From the NCBI RefSeq assembly GCF_902362185.1, contig NC_044497.1, positions 32,228,001 to 32,292,000 on the forward strand: a stretch of DNA of 64,000 nt, in the 5' to 3' direction. Positions 27,095 to 38,970 of the stretch are shown piece by piece. The notes below the pieces were generated by a model that was not told where the DNA came from, did not search any database, and saw only the letters and a program-made list of their open reading frames with translations. The position numbers were made by a program, and so were the translations under genes. This stretch comes from Chanos chanos (Eukaryota > Chordata > Actinopteri > Gonorynchiformes > Chanidae). Position 1 is the stretch's first letter. Every line of letters begins with the position of its first letter.

Positions 27095-28297
27095 AGGTGT
27101 ATGTGCAGGAATGCATCTGTGTACCTGTCTGTCTGAAGGTACCTTGTGTGTTAGATTGAGTAAAGGAAGATTCAGCAGTACTATGTGGAAAATTAGAAGA
27201 ACTTAGATTAATAGTAGATTAATCAATCAAATCCTTAGTTTTGATTAATTATGATAGACAGGCCAGTAGAATGCAAACAAAAACATAATCTAGACAAAGG
27301 ACAATAATGAAATTAAAATAAAAATAATGTCAGAAAATAGTGAAGTAATGAATGCCCCCCAAAAGTCTTTTCATTCATTTTCATTCATTCCCACAGGAGA
27401 AAAACTCCTTTATCTAAAATGTCGATGTGGGATACAAATAGCTAGCTGATGTTTTTATGTGTGTGTAGCTCAGCTCCAGAAACTGCAGGATGACATGGAG
27501 AACCTCAGGGAACAAAGGGACATGGCTGTCTCCAACATGAGACAGGAAGTACTCGCAGCCCAGGAGGAAGTGCAGGTGCTTCGCCGCGCCATGGAGAACA
27601 CGTCCGCTGAGCGGGAGCATGAGATCAACATGTTAAAGGGTAACCTATCAACGGTAACCACGGAGTTAGAGAAATGGCGACAGGCCGCGTCCAAGTACGA
27701 GCAAGAGATTGACAGTCTCCAGGCCAATCACCAGCAACAAAACCAGCAGAGAGACAGGGCTGCTAAACAGCAAGGTACTCACAATCCTTCTGCCTGTAAA
27801 TTCTATAATTAAACTGCTTTGGCTTTCTGTTTTCACTTACATCAACACTTTGGAAAATCTAAATTTAAAGCTTCATCAACCATAGATCAAAAATCAAAAA
27901 CATACTTTGTGAAGACAACTCAAATCTTTTGGTTGGCCATGAGATTAGTTTGAGAAACTGAGAAACTGAGTGTTGAAAAGCGTAATTGGGTGAAATATTA
28001 CCACATTCAGTCACCTCTTACTACTCTTATCAGCACAGACACTTGACTGGTGAATGACACAGCAGGTGTATTTGCAGCCTGAATTCCCAGAAGCGAAAAA
28101 GAGCCACATTGATTTCATTTACCGATTATTTTTTTCCAGGAACACAAAATCAAGACAGGATTTTATGCCCTGTATAGCCCAATCACACATTAAAGACGGA
28201 CTTACTGCGTTAAATGTTTACTAGATGATAGCCTTGCAGCTGACTCTGTATGTTTATGAAAATGAAAAAGGAACGTCAGTCATGAAAATTAATGTTC

Positions 28298-28342
<45 letters not shown>

Positions 28343-29312
28343 CAGCAAGTGAGCTGGAGAAGCTGCAGAGAGAATATGACGGTCTCAAGAGGGAGTGTGC
28401 AGCAGTGAGGTCAGAGAAGGAGCAGCTTGTGGATAAACATCAGAAAGAGAGGAGTAGCCTGCAGAGTGAGAGCTCCACTCTCCGTTCAGAAAGAGACCAG
28501 CTGCAGAGGAAGCAGCAGCAGCTTGAGAGAGAGCTGGACAGGTCTGTCCTCACCAGAGACATGGTCATGTAGAGAGAGCGCACAAAAGATTCAATAAATA
28601 GCTCTGTTCAATGTCAATTTTAAGAATATTAACATAAATCAATATCCACTAGAGTGAAAGCAATTATGAAAATAGTGGTAAAAAGTAAACTCTCATTTGT
28701 ACCCGAGGCAATCTAAGAACTAAAGGAAATAAAATATCTCTAAAATGAAATGACTCCAAGACATTTTACACCGAGAAACAACATTAGAGAATTAGATGTG
28801 TAGATTTTGGATTGATCATAAGGTCACTCCCTAAGCTCCTTTACACGGCAATTTCAGATTAATGCTTTATTTCTACGTTTGTATCCAGCACCTACTCCAT
28901 GTGATCAGTTTCAAAGATGCTGTAAAATAATGAAATATTTGTCTCGCGTGGAAGTTAATTTGCTGTTATGGGTTGTGATCCACTTAATTTGGCAGTTAGC
29001 TGAACATCTGCTCCCCTCCAGCTGTAGGACACAGAGCTCAGAGCTCAGCAGGACAGTGAAGGCCCTGGAGAAGACGCAGGCCGACCTAGAGAAACAGCTC
29101 AGCTCTCTGAAAGAGCAGCATCAGAAGGACTCTGGCAAACTCCAGACACAGCTGGAGCAAAACAACAGCAGGATAAAAGAGCTGCAGAAAGAGGTGGGAA
29201 GACCTAAACCAGATAAAAACTGATCTTGTCCCTTAGCAGGTCAGAAAAAGATCTACGATATCTAAAAAAGTGATGTGTGTTTAGCAGATTGTGATCAAAC
29301 AGTCTTTATTTT

Positions 29313-29357
<45 letters not shown>

Positions 29358-30541
29358 GCTGTTTGTGTCCTATCATAGTATGAACTGACCCAGGCAGAAC
29401 TGTCAGAGCTGAGGGACAAATACGAAAACACACAACAAGAGAAAAAGTCGGTCACTGAAGAGCTACAGCAATGCCAAGAACACTTGAAGGCACTGCAGGA
29501 AAAAGGAAGCCAAGTAAGCTAAACCGCTTATATGAATCAACATTAAACAAAAGACAGTCTGACAAAAGGAATGTTTCAAGAAGAAATGATTGTGTATATC
29601 ATGCCAGCAAGTATTTAGTTTATCTGAACAACATTTAAGGATGTATTTATGTGTAGAAGCCTGATTTGTAGGGTTTAGCATGAGCAGATTATGTTTTTTT
29701 GTGTGGTTGGTGGCATGGACACCCCTCACTGCCGTTCACACCTTGCTTTTAGACACAGGCTCAGCTGCTCAAAAACATCCAAAAACAGTGTTGTACTGTG
29801 TATCTGTGAGATACCAAGAACTACCCCTCATTCGATGTCAGATCTGGTCGGTTCCAATTCTCATCCTCCCAGGATTGACTTGTGTAATCCCTTCCCTCCC
29901 TTTAGCTTTCCTTATTGCAACCTGTACTAGCCGTAATCATCGGCCTTGTCCTGGCAGTGCTGTATTGGTGCTTCAGCCCATTGTGGTAGAAAGGTACACA
30001 GTGCTCCTGTCCGTCACCCCCCCCCCCCCTCTTTCTCTCTCTCTCTTTCTTTCTTTCTGTCTCTGTAACCATCCATCATTTTGGAGCTTTGCATGACAGA
30101 CGACTAAACGTATCTCTCTTTCCCTGCCTCAGCGTAGATACACCGTGAAGTCGAACCGCTTTTGTCCCTTCATTGCGGATGATGTGCTTTATAACCGATA
30201 CATTTGTCTGTTTGGCACTAACAGGTGTGGCATTAACTGTGTCTAACTGCGTCTCTTTCTTTAGGTTCTGATTTTCCTGCCTGGCTTGCTCTGAGGCATC
30301 CTGGCTTTTTTGTTCTCCATTTGTTCTACTGTCTGTGTCCTTTGTGCACCTCTTCTGAACCCCTGCCACTGCTTGTATATGTCTAAGACTCTTAACATGT
30401 TCTGATGGATTAGATAGTGCTGACTTGACTATGTCATCTCTGTCATTTTTGTTGTTTCAGGGCAGATGGATCAGGTGGATGCCTGTCGTAGCAGTAATGG
30501 TTGCTGTGACAACGGTTGTGGTTTATAAGACCTCAGCTTGA
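24086..30541 (+). CDS. slmap: Sarcolemma-associated protein, short FHA-less form with alternative tail anchors
   Basis: SLMAP is a tail-anchored coiled-coil protein of ER/sarcolemmal, nuclear-envelope and centrosomal membranes and a component of STRIPAK, the PP2A complex that restrains Hippo signalling. Exons 24086-24152, 24520-24579, 26527-26652, 26980-27054, 27469-27774, 28346-28541, 29022-29193 and 29379-29513 join in phase, then read into one of two terminal exons (29906-29989 or 30461-30541), giving 406 or 405 residues. MDEQQLKEPISKVSL matches human MDEQDLNEPLAKVSL, and LLEEEKRANKQQTEES, DMENLREQRD and SLKEQHQKDS are equally close. Nearly the whole protein is heptad-rich coiled coil. The start MEKSPISQTPSH has an in-frame TAA just upstream, so it is a first coding exon. 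Full-length SLMAP has an N-terminal FHA domain; no such exon is seen between here and atp6ap1l. Polyadenylation signals lie at 30974 and 31525. Confidence 0.94.
27055..27093. repeat. (TG)n at slmap donor
   Basis: The donor after 27054 (CAGA/GTATGT) runs straight into about 18 TG units, giving a UG-repeat at the start of the intron transcript. Confidence 0.92.
28301..28340. repeat. (GT)n directly upstream of slmap acceptor
   Basis: Twenty GT units end five bases before the acceptor AG at 28344-28345 (GTGTGTGAGCAG/CAAG). There is no ordinary pyrimidine tract. Confidence 0.93.
29315..29356. repeat. (GT)n upstream of slmap acceptor
   Basis: About 20 GT units end some 20 bases before the acceptor of the exon at 29379. 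Confidence 0.92.
29906..29989 (+). CDS. slmap: slmap alternative terminal exon A (tail anchor 1)
   Basis: After acceptor CTCCCTTTAG the phase-0 exon reads LSLLQPVLAVIIGLVLAVL, then YWCFSPLW and a stop. This is a single hydrophobic helix with a short luminal end, as expected of a tail-anchored protein. It lies 392 nt after the last common exon. No AATAAA is seen close behind it, so its transcript probably uses the downstream signals. Confidence 0.85.
   Translation, partial: LSLLQPVLAVIIGLVLAVLYWCFSPLW
30461..30541 (+). CDS. slmap: slmap alternative terminal exon B (tail anchor 2)
   Basis: After acceptor TTGTTTCAG the phase-0 exon reads GRWIRWMPVVAVMVAVTTVV, then VYKTSA and a stop. It resembles the human SLMAP tail KPWPWMPMLAALVAVTAIVL. 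Because both terminal exons are phase 0 after 29513, either can end the same coiled-coil protein. If exon A is included it ends translation, so the two are functionally mutually exclusive. Confidence 0.88.
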   Translation, partial: GRWIRWMPVVAVMVAVTTVVVYKTSA

Positions 30542-30560
30542 GAGCCTGTCACGACGCACC

Positions 30561-30608
30561 AGAAAATACACACACTATTACACACAGACACACACAGACA
30601 CACACACA

Positions 30609-30644
<36 letters not shown>

Positions 30645-30681
30645 TGCACTCACACACATACATACACACACAGACTCACAC
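30561..30681. repeat. (CA)n (CT)n compound microsatellite
   Basis: CACACA blocks flank an uninterrupted (CT)n block just after the slmap stop codon; it would be transcribed in the 3' UTR. Confidence 0.9.
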
Positions 30682-31524
30682 TCTGTTCTAGCAATTTGCC
30701 AAGTCAGTTCAAATGAGGGCCCTAACTGTTAAATTATTTATCTCACAACTCAAATATTTAAGCCCTTCAGATAATAGAAAACAAGACCTATTATAACATA
30801 TGAAATATGACGTAAAATCTACATCTCCAGTATTTAGACTTTTACAGAAGAAGAAGTTAAAGTGGTGCACTGTCTTGCTTTTTAGTAAGCAATTAAACAT
30901 TTCTCAATATGTTGATATTGTAAGTTGACATTCAAATGCCATTTCAGAATAGGTGTCTTAACTGTTTGTGCAGAATAAACATTTGCTGACTCTCGCTAAA
31001 TTTCTTACTAAATCATTGTACAGCAGAACATACTGATGTTTTGATCTGGGTCTTTCAAGTCACCCCCAAAATCTCAGCAACCCATCCCAACTTTACATTT
31101 CTTTACAAGTCATGAAGGCAAACATTTGAATCAGTCCAACTGTTTCTGGCCAAACATCTCATGCAAAAATACTATGAAAATGTTGTGGCAAGGAGACAGA
31201 ACACATCATTTCTGTAATCTATACAAAACTGTTGTTGTGTGGGAACCCTGTATAGCAGTGTTGGTCTTATCTTAATAATTATGAATTTTTGGGTACTGAA
31301 TGTGAACATGCACTTTACATCAGCTTTCTTTTATCAAAGATGCATTAATGAAAGCTTTCAAGTGGCAATAATAACACTATGTATGAAATCTAGAGCATTT
31401 AGAACTAACTAGTCATGAAAAGATCTTTAATAGAGGCTTTGTAACCTATATTATATTTTGCTTGTACAGCTATGGAGAGGAATTGATAAATGTGAACTGA
31501 ATCAGCAATGTGTGCTTCATGGAA

Positions 31525-31530
31525 AATAAA
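31525..31530 (+). terminator. Distal polyadenylation signal, slmap
   Basis: AATAAA about 1 kb after the tail-anchor-B stop. A proximal AATAAA at 30974-30979 offers a shorter 3' UTR. Confidence 0.55.
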
Positions 31531-32862
31531 CAGAAGGAAACCAACATTGTAAGCCTTTTGTCCATCTTAACAATCACGTTGGGTGGCTTCAAAGCTGACT
31601 TGGTCAAAGATATTTTCCATTAAAATGTCATCCACATTACCTTACAGAACTATTCATGTTCTAGTCTAAATCTTGAGTCACTCTCAGACTATCATAAGAG
31701 AAAATAAAAAATAAGTAGTACTTGTACTTGATTTTTGATTTGGTTGCATTCTAATAATGCAAAAAGACCTCACTATATCATGGGAATAACAGTAACATGT
31801 CAAAAAACGGGGTTAAATTAAAAGTACAGATGTTTTTTATGTTGATATGGAATCACTACATTACTCAGACGTTTAATGCAGGCCACCATGCTGTCTGCTA
31901 ATGTAAATGCAGGTTCAGTATAGCATATTAAATACAATTAATATTGTAATGCAGTCTATCTAACTGATATATCCCCTTTTCATAAAGAATGTGTGCACCC
32001 ATCAGTGAATAAATGACAAGTAATTTCAGCAAAGTCATGTGGTGATGCAGTGATGACATCCTTTGTGGCAGTTTGTCATCTAGCCTCAGGAAGCGATTAA
32101 TCTCGCTTCTAAAGCAGATCGCCGCTGTTATTCAGGCATCTGTCTGCTTGGTTAATACATTCCTATCAGAGTCAGGCAAGTAACGTGTCTGTTTGGGTCT
32201 GACATTTACAAACTTCGGTTCAGTGTTCCAATGCTCTGAAACACAAAGATCGCACACTTTCAACTGATGTTGTAGTCAAGAGAAAATGCTTTCAAACACT
32301 GGTGCACTGAATCCTTGTTATCTGAGGCTATATTTAGCTTTCCTTGGCATCTGACTGAAAGTGTAAATCTAAAGGAGGACTTTGACCATATCATGATGAG
32401 TTGTCTGTTATGATAAGTCTCCTGTTCTTCCTCAAAAGTCAGACTGAAACTTGTAGCAACTTTACACTTTAAAGCCAAAGATATACTGAGTCCAATTTCC
32501 CCCCCCCTCTCTTTCTCTCTTTTCACTGAATTTTTTCACTAAACATCATATCCTCACCCATCACCTATTTATTTCTTATTTATTTCTTTATATCCTAGAA
32601 TATATACTTTTTTCATTCTCTTGGAGCAAACATATTTCATATTGAAGGACTATCACTTCCTCCTGACCTTCTTCCTCCTCCTGACTTTCAAGATTGTTTC
32701 TCTTTAGTGCTTACAATCACACCATCAGCTTGTGAGTTTCACTGTCATGGTGTGGAATTCTACAGATGTTTGTAAAGAGATCATCAGCGGGGATCTCTGT
32801 GTGCATTGAAGTGTATGTCACCGCCATCCGCAATCGATATGGTTTGTCTTCTTCTCCGACAG

Positions 32863-32987
32863 GTGGTAATGAAGTGGAAGTGAAACAGAAAGAGGCTCTC
32901 AGTGACACTTATGCCTTTGGCCACAAATCCGGTTTCGATGGCAACCTCGTCTGGGACAACATTTTGACCGATAAGGGCGAATCATAA
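32863..32987 (+). other. Orphan terminal-exon-like segment
   Basis: A strong acceptor (TTTGTCTTCTTCTCCGACAG, ending 32862) is followed by an open segment of 41 codons in phase 1 to a TAA at 32985. It has good codon composition: GGNEVEVKQKEALSDTYAFG, then HKSGFDGNLVWDNIL. It resembles the end of a cytosolic tail, but I do not recognise the family. slmap exons end at 29513 in phase 0, so this cannot be a third slmap end without another exon. No partner exon was found between 30541 and 32860. Confidence 0.3.
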
Positions 32988-34810
32988 AATTGCCAGCACT
33001 AAGGTGATCTTGTAAGACACACAAATGATTTCACATAATGTATGATAGTATTATTCAAGACCTGCTTTGAGAGGATTCAGTTTTTGCAGGTTTTTCTATT
33101 TAGGTTCCCTGTCTGGGCTTGTCTTTTGAATCCTTTAAATCCTCATTTCCTCATCCAAATGTAATACATACCAACTCATTGCCATATTGAAATGTTCTTC
33201 CATTAAATCATAAGGTGTTAAAGCTGTCTCATGGTGAAGCACTGCTTTTCCTGGCAGCTGTGATTTGTAAGAAAGAGACAGGATTTAATTCTACTGTTAA
33301 AGAGTAGCTGGCAACGGGGAAATAACAACAACATGAATCCATTTTCCAGGCTGTGATTCAAATTAACATCAAGAGAAAATAAATGGTACAGAGACAGTGG
33401 AGAGGGGAAACAAAGCTGGTAGACAGCATCCTGTCTAACTGTTATTCTTGCCATGAGGTCAGAGTGACAGGAGCATCCTGGGGTTTCCTTTGAACATTAT
33501 ACTATTAAAACAGGAAGGTAACTAGTGAGATTTAATGAAGCTTTAATGAAATTATGATCAGTGAAAGTATATGCTTTACAACGTTCTAATTTTATTGACC
33601 AACTGAGAATAAGAGTGTGTGATTTTAAGACACCATAATGTAAAATAATGACAATATTTCAATGTGTCTGCTGTCATTGTGAGCTTCACGTGACTCACAT
33701 TTCTATTAATTGTGCTGTTAGTTTTACAGAACCAAGCCTCCTGCAATTATTGAAATTTCTATTTCATGTATTTGTGTTTAGAATACCTATTTGCTGAAGA
33801 GATTGCATAATCTGAGGAGGATCAAACTTTCAGTTGAAGAAAATCTCAGATATGGTAGTGACTATTGTCCCCTTTAAATGTTTGACACAGAGTGAGCCCT
33901 GATATGTGACCAGTGTTTTCCAATTGAACAGACAAATCAATTAAAATGTGTCCACAAAAGACACATCAGGGAACACAACATACACTGTTCTACCTTGGTC
34001 CCATTTTGGTTTAGATATTAATGGCAAATGGTGAGGAGGCATGGAAAGTTTAGCGACTAACTGCTGAGTTCATTGTGTTAAACTATGATGTCTTAATAAA
34101 ACATGCAACCTGGTTGAATTTTGCCATCGTTAACATGGACAACACTGAATGATTTTCATCTGGGACTAGGATTATATTCTCATCAAATCAAGTAAGTTTA
34201 CAGACGGTAATATCTTTGAAATATGTACCGTCAGTATTTATGTAATATCTCACATTTTACAGATTTTCAGATGTTAAGCCTACCAACATTTTTCCTTTGA
34301 ATATATTTACAGTTATACTTGTGTTTATAATGATGATTAAGACAATTTATTATTGTATGCTCAAGAGCCCTTTAAAAAATCACAGTTAACCTCTTCTATT
34401 TATCAGTTAAACAGCCCAAATGATGAATTGTCTGACAATTTTACAATCAGATGATATTACAGAAAAATGTTACAAAATTTGATGAACAGTTCTGTTTTGT
34501 TGAGTGACATTTAGGATTAATCCTCTAATATGAAGCATAAGAACAAAACAGTGGAAACATGACCGTTTTGAACTGCTATGTTAGTTAACTGGGTCATATG
34601 TATTGATTTATTACATACAGTGGCAGACACCCTTCCCCCCTCATTCTGACTGTACTCCGATCAGACATGTACACGACCTTGTTTTTTGTGTAATTACCAA
34701 AAATGAGCTTAAATTAATGAATACATATATGCTCTTTTGCCACTGATATCTTTTTATTTTAGAGTCAAAATTCTCACTAGGCCTGGAGAGCTGGTCAACC
34801 ACCAGTAACC
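32988..34810. other. Intergenic stretch before abhd6
   Basis: Nothing coding recognised on either strand; AT-rich, no obvious repeat unit. An untranslated first exon of abhd6 may lie here but cannot be pinned down. Confidence 0.4.
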
Positions 34811-37526
34811 ATGGAACTGGATGTGGTGAACTTGTTTGCCATTGCTGCAGGGACACTGGCTGTACCTCTCCTGGCTTTCATGGCTTCCTTCATGCTATGG
34901 CCTTCAGTGCTGATCAAAATATATTACTGGTAAAGGGACATGTTTGTCTTAGTTTTGTTGTAGTTTTGTAAATATATCCACTCATATTGGAGAGTTTCCA
35001 AGATTACTGCACATGGTAAAACCTACAAATTTCCGCATGCAAACAGTGTGACAAGGACAAGTTGAAAGAAGACTGGATATTCTAGGTTTAAGCATGTTTT
35101 ACTGTTTTATGTGACTTTTGGGTCAACAGCTGGAATCTACAGTGCTCAGTGTAGCTTTTTTTTTTTTTAATTTCATCCAGTATAAGTCTAGTTTCATTCT
35201 TCTAGGTACTGGAGGCGAACCCTTGGTCTGCAAGTTCGCTATGCAGATTGTGGGGGCTATCGATTCTGTTATTCCTACAGAGGGAAGCCAGGACACAGGC
35301 CATCCATACTAATGCTGCATGACTTTTCTGCCCACAAAGATACATGGCTGTCCATGGTCAAGGTAAATCACCTAGACTTGGGTGAAAAGTTTCTGCTAAC
35401 ACTTTTCACTCACATTGCAGTAGTCATATTTTAACTAGCTTGCTTACAATGATTATCTGTGTTTTGCAATGTTTACTTTTTAAAATTGTGATAGATCAAA
35501 TTTCCGAAAGTTTCGCAAAAGAATTACAGTGAGCTGCAGAGTGCCACAAAACACCAGCAATGTTAAAGTGAGAGAAAAAGAAACCAAGGATGTTGCTTCA
35601 CTATATAGTCGAGAACACTACATAGCCAAAAACAGAGTCACTAGACACCAAGTCTGGCAATTCATATACTTGTTTGGATTCTGTGCAGTATCTACCCAAG
35701 CATCTGCATTTACTGTGTGTGGACATGCCAGGACATGAGGGCACCACACGTACCAATGTTGATGACTACTCCATTCAAGGCCAGGTTAGGAGAATACATC
35801 AGGTGGGTCTGATTAGCTCTGTGTGCAACCAACACGACATGAACGGCACATTTTGATTCATCATAAAACTAGCAACAAGCAGGGTCAAGGTGGCTAGGTA
35901 GTGTGTTGCGCACACACACGCACACACACACTTGTATGTGTGTCTGCAACACACTACCTAGCCACACGCACATGTACAATATAAAAAATGTAATTATGTA
36001 TTTGATTGGACAGATCAAAACATATTTTCAAAAAACTATTTTAAAATAATGCAGACTGTAGCATGTATCCCTTTAAAACCACAACAAACATTACTGAAAA
36101 TTTGTTCTTTACTTTCAGTTTGTGGAATCCATTCGGTTGAACAGGAGACCATTCCACCTGGTGGGAACATCCATGGGTGGGAATGTGGCAGGGGTGTATG
36201 CAGCTTGCTATCCCTCAGATATCTGCAGTATTACTCTCATCTGCCCTGCTGGTTAGTCTAACCCAAACTCATTCTATGTACTCAGTGGGAGGGAAAAGTA
36301 AATAGATGATGTAGATTTCTCATACTGCAATCCATGGGAATCTAATCCACTTGAATCAAACATGTAAGTGATGAACAGGCTCAGAATCAATACATAGAAG
36401 GTGGGTAGTTGGAAATGGAAGTGAGAAACACAGATGAACACAAGACAGAGCACAAATTGTTACCTCCACAGACACTTTACCTTCCTGTTCACACTCTCCC
36501 CTTCTCCTTCTGTAGGTTTGAAGTACCCCAATGAGACTAAGTTTGATTGTCAGCTACAGGATCTGGAACACAGCCAATACACACTTAGCATCCCACTCAT
36601 ACCATCCACTCCAGAGGAGATGGAGGATATGCTGAAGCTCTGCTCCCATGTTCGATTCAAAGTCCCACAGCAGGTTGGTTTTGGACCCCCCCCTCCCCTC
36701 CCCTCCTCTCCCCTCTTCCCCTCCCCCCCCCCCCTCTCCTCCCCTTTATAAAGTCTTTTGACCACAGATGTTCAACATGCTATACCACATTTTGACTAAA
36801 TTTCTAATTTTTAAATTTCGATTATAGGTTCTTCAAGGATTGGTAGACGTTCGAATACCACACAATGACTTTTATCAAGAGGGTTAGTGTTTGTCTCTCA
36901 GGTCAAACATTAACTTAATTCATTTTCAGTTCTGTTACTCCTGTAGTGGAATCCCACTCTTAGTGTGTCTATTTAAAGTAATCACAGGTAGAACAGCTGC
37001 CTACAACTTGTTCTCTCTCTCTCTCACACTGGACTGCAGTTTTCATGGAGATTATGGGGGAGAGTTCTAGATATGCATTACATGAACACATGCGCCAAAT
37101 AACAGCCCCTCTGCAAGTCATCTGGGGTAAGCAAGACCAGGTACGTAAAAAGAAAGTTGACCTCATGCCAAAGAAAACCTGCATCAAAATGCTTCTGATC
37201 CATTGGGACCTTTCATATAACAGTAATACACACATTCACATCACAACAAGATGCTCCCTCTACAGAAATTTTGGAAACAATACCTGATGCTGATACCATT
37301 TGTATGATGTAATGTGTCTCCATTCCCTCTCTTTTCCCTTCAGGTTGTGGATGTTTCGGGAGCCTCAGTGCTGGCTGAGGCTTTGCCAGGGTGCCAAGTT
37401 GATCTGCTGGAGAATTGTGGTCACTCTGTGGTGATGGAGAGGCCTCGCAGGACTGCTAAACTTATTCTAGATTTCATCATCTCTCAGCAGAGCATGGCAA
37501 GTGGCAGCAACAAAAAGAAATCATGA
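34811..37526 (+). CDS. abhd6: Monoacylglycerol lipase ABHD6
   Basis: ABHD6 is an integral membrane serine hydrolase that cleaves monoacylglycerols, including the endocannabinoid 2-arachidonoylglycerol, on the cytosolic face of membranes. Eight coding exons (34811-34929, 35206-35362, 35689-35802, 36119-36251, 36516-36673, 36828-36882, 37040-37140, 37344-37526) join in phase to 339 residues; human ABHD6 has 337. An N-terminal hydrophobic anchor (FAIAAGTLAVPLLAFMASFM) precedes the alpha/beta hydrolase fold. The nucleophile elbow is GTSMGG, the acid lies in WGKQDQVVD and the histidine in ENCGHSVVMERP. The oxyanion region reads LHDFSAHKDTW. All splice sites are GT-AG. The start ATG context is ACCATGG, a good Kozak match. 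Polyadenylation signal AATAAA at 37803. An intron holds a near-perfect inverted repeat (35890-35965). Confidence 0.98.
35890..35965. repeat. 20-bp perfect inverted repeat with (CA)/(GT) loop
   Basis: Arms GTGGCTAGGTAGTGTGTTGC (35890-35909) and its exact complement (35946-35965) enclose 36 bases. The loop is itself CACACA followed by TGTGTG, so the whole could form one long hairpin. It lies inside an abhd6 intron. Confidence 0.93.
36689..36746. repeat. C/T-only polypyrimidine tract in abhd6 intron
   Basis: Nearly 60 bases of C and T with runs of up to 13 C, starting about 15 bases after the donor at 36673. Confidence 0.9.
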
Positions 37527-37802
37527 ACAATTTGTGTTCTAAAAGTATCTGCTCTGATATTGCCTCGTCTTTTCATGTCTTTTTAATTTGCGTGCGGTGG
37601 CCAGTGAGTGAGTAGTAAAAACCAAAAGGTGCAATGAAAGTCAGTTATGAGAATATTTCCCTAATCCACTCATCCAAACTGTTTCTCAAGATTGCATCAC
37701 CACAGCAGATGTATACTGTATGCTCCCCACGTTTGTAAAATTGTGTAAATGAACTATGTAAAAATATTCAAATGAAAATATAACTGGAATGTTTTCTCTG
37801 TA

Positions 37803-37808
37803 AATAAA
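37803..37808 (+). terminator. Polyadenylation signal, abhd6
   Basis: AATAAA 277 nt after the stop, in a TGTAAATAAAAGAC context. Confidence 0.75.
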
Positions 37809-37999
37809 AGACAAAATAGGTTCCTCACACAAAGGCTGTCTTTCATACAATTACATTAAAGAGTACACACTGGTCAGAGCAATCCTGTCAAAACACCTGC
37901 ATCACTTTAATTTTCTGAATATCGTTTTAGCGAAGAGGTCAGTGTATTTGGTTAGGTACCATGTGACTACGTACGCAACTATGAGGTTGAATTGCCCTC

Positions 38000-38161
38000 T
38001 CGCTCGCTCTCTCTGCGTTTGATATCTCTGATGCGACTGGGGAAAGCAGCTAGCCGGCCATCCTCATTCAGCACATCAAACTAGCAACCTTCGACTATAA
38101 GATCAGGCTACACCGTGAGGCTTTTCTTCTCCGCGCACAAAACACGCAGTTCTTGGAAAAG
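38000..38161 (+). promoter_or_regulatory. kctd6: Probable kctd6 untranslated first exon and promoter
   Basis: A locally CpG-rich stretch ends in a consensus donor (TTGGAAAAG/GTAATG at 38161), which would splice to the acceptor GTGTTACAG at 38947. The 5' limit is a guess. Confidence 0.55.
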
Positions 38162-38970
38162 GTAATGATTCTGATATCCACTTCCTTAAAAAGACCGAAG
38201 AGTTCCATTCATTTTTGCTGCGACAGTTCCATCTATTGCAGCTAATTTAGCCATCGTATGTGGTACAAGGCCGTGTGTGTGTTTTATGTCTTTCGTTGGC
38301 ATCGTGTGAAATCCGACTGGTTTTAGCATTTATAAGATCCTCGGTACCTTGCTGAATATAGGATATAGTTTGTGTTTGTCGTCGAGATTTTGATGGCTTA
38401 GCTCTTGCATTGACTGACCCAGCTAATTAATTTACCTGGCTAACTGTTAGCTGACGAGAGCTGTTTTGCATGTTAGCTAGTCTCCGCTGTAGTATTGTGC
38501 TCAACCTGAGTGAAATACCCAGGCGACTCGGTTACCCTGCTTGAATTTATGGTACTAGAATTGAGAACCAATCAACGAATTTTGTGTTGATTCGTATTAC
38601 CGCTTTAGCCTCGCAGCTACTGTGACCTTGATGTTCGTATCTTTAGATGAAACCCGTCCAGTAAAAATATTGTTAGGGGGTCAAAACGAAAGAGCAATTA
38701 AACTGCATAGTTCCAGTGGTTTAATTGCTGAGCAGGGTTTCAGTAATGTATATACCAATGACTTAGGTATAAGTACCTGCTACAAGTGGAAACATAAGGT
38801 AAGGAGCAATGAATCTTTGACAGAGAATTATTTCAACAGCGTCTTGACTAATTATATTTCGTAGTACATTTAAAACACGGTGATTTTTTCGTATTTGTTT
38901 GCTTGTTAAAGACTTAACAAAACGTAACCTGAACCTCTGTGTTACAGACGGCCCTACCTATCCTTATCAA

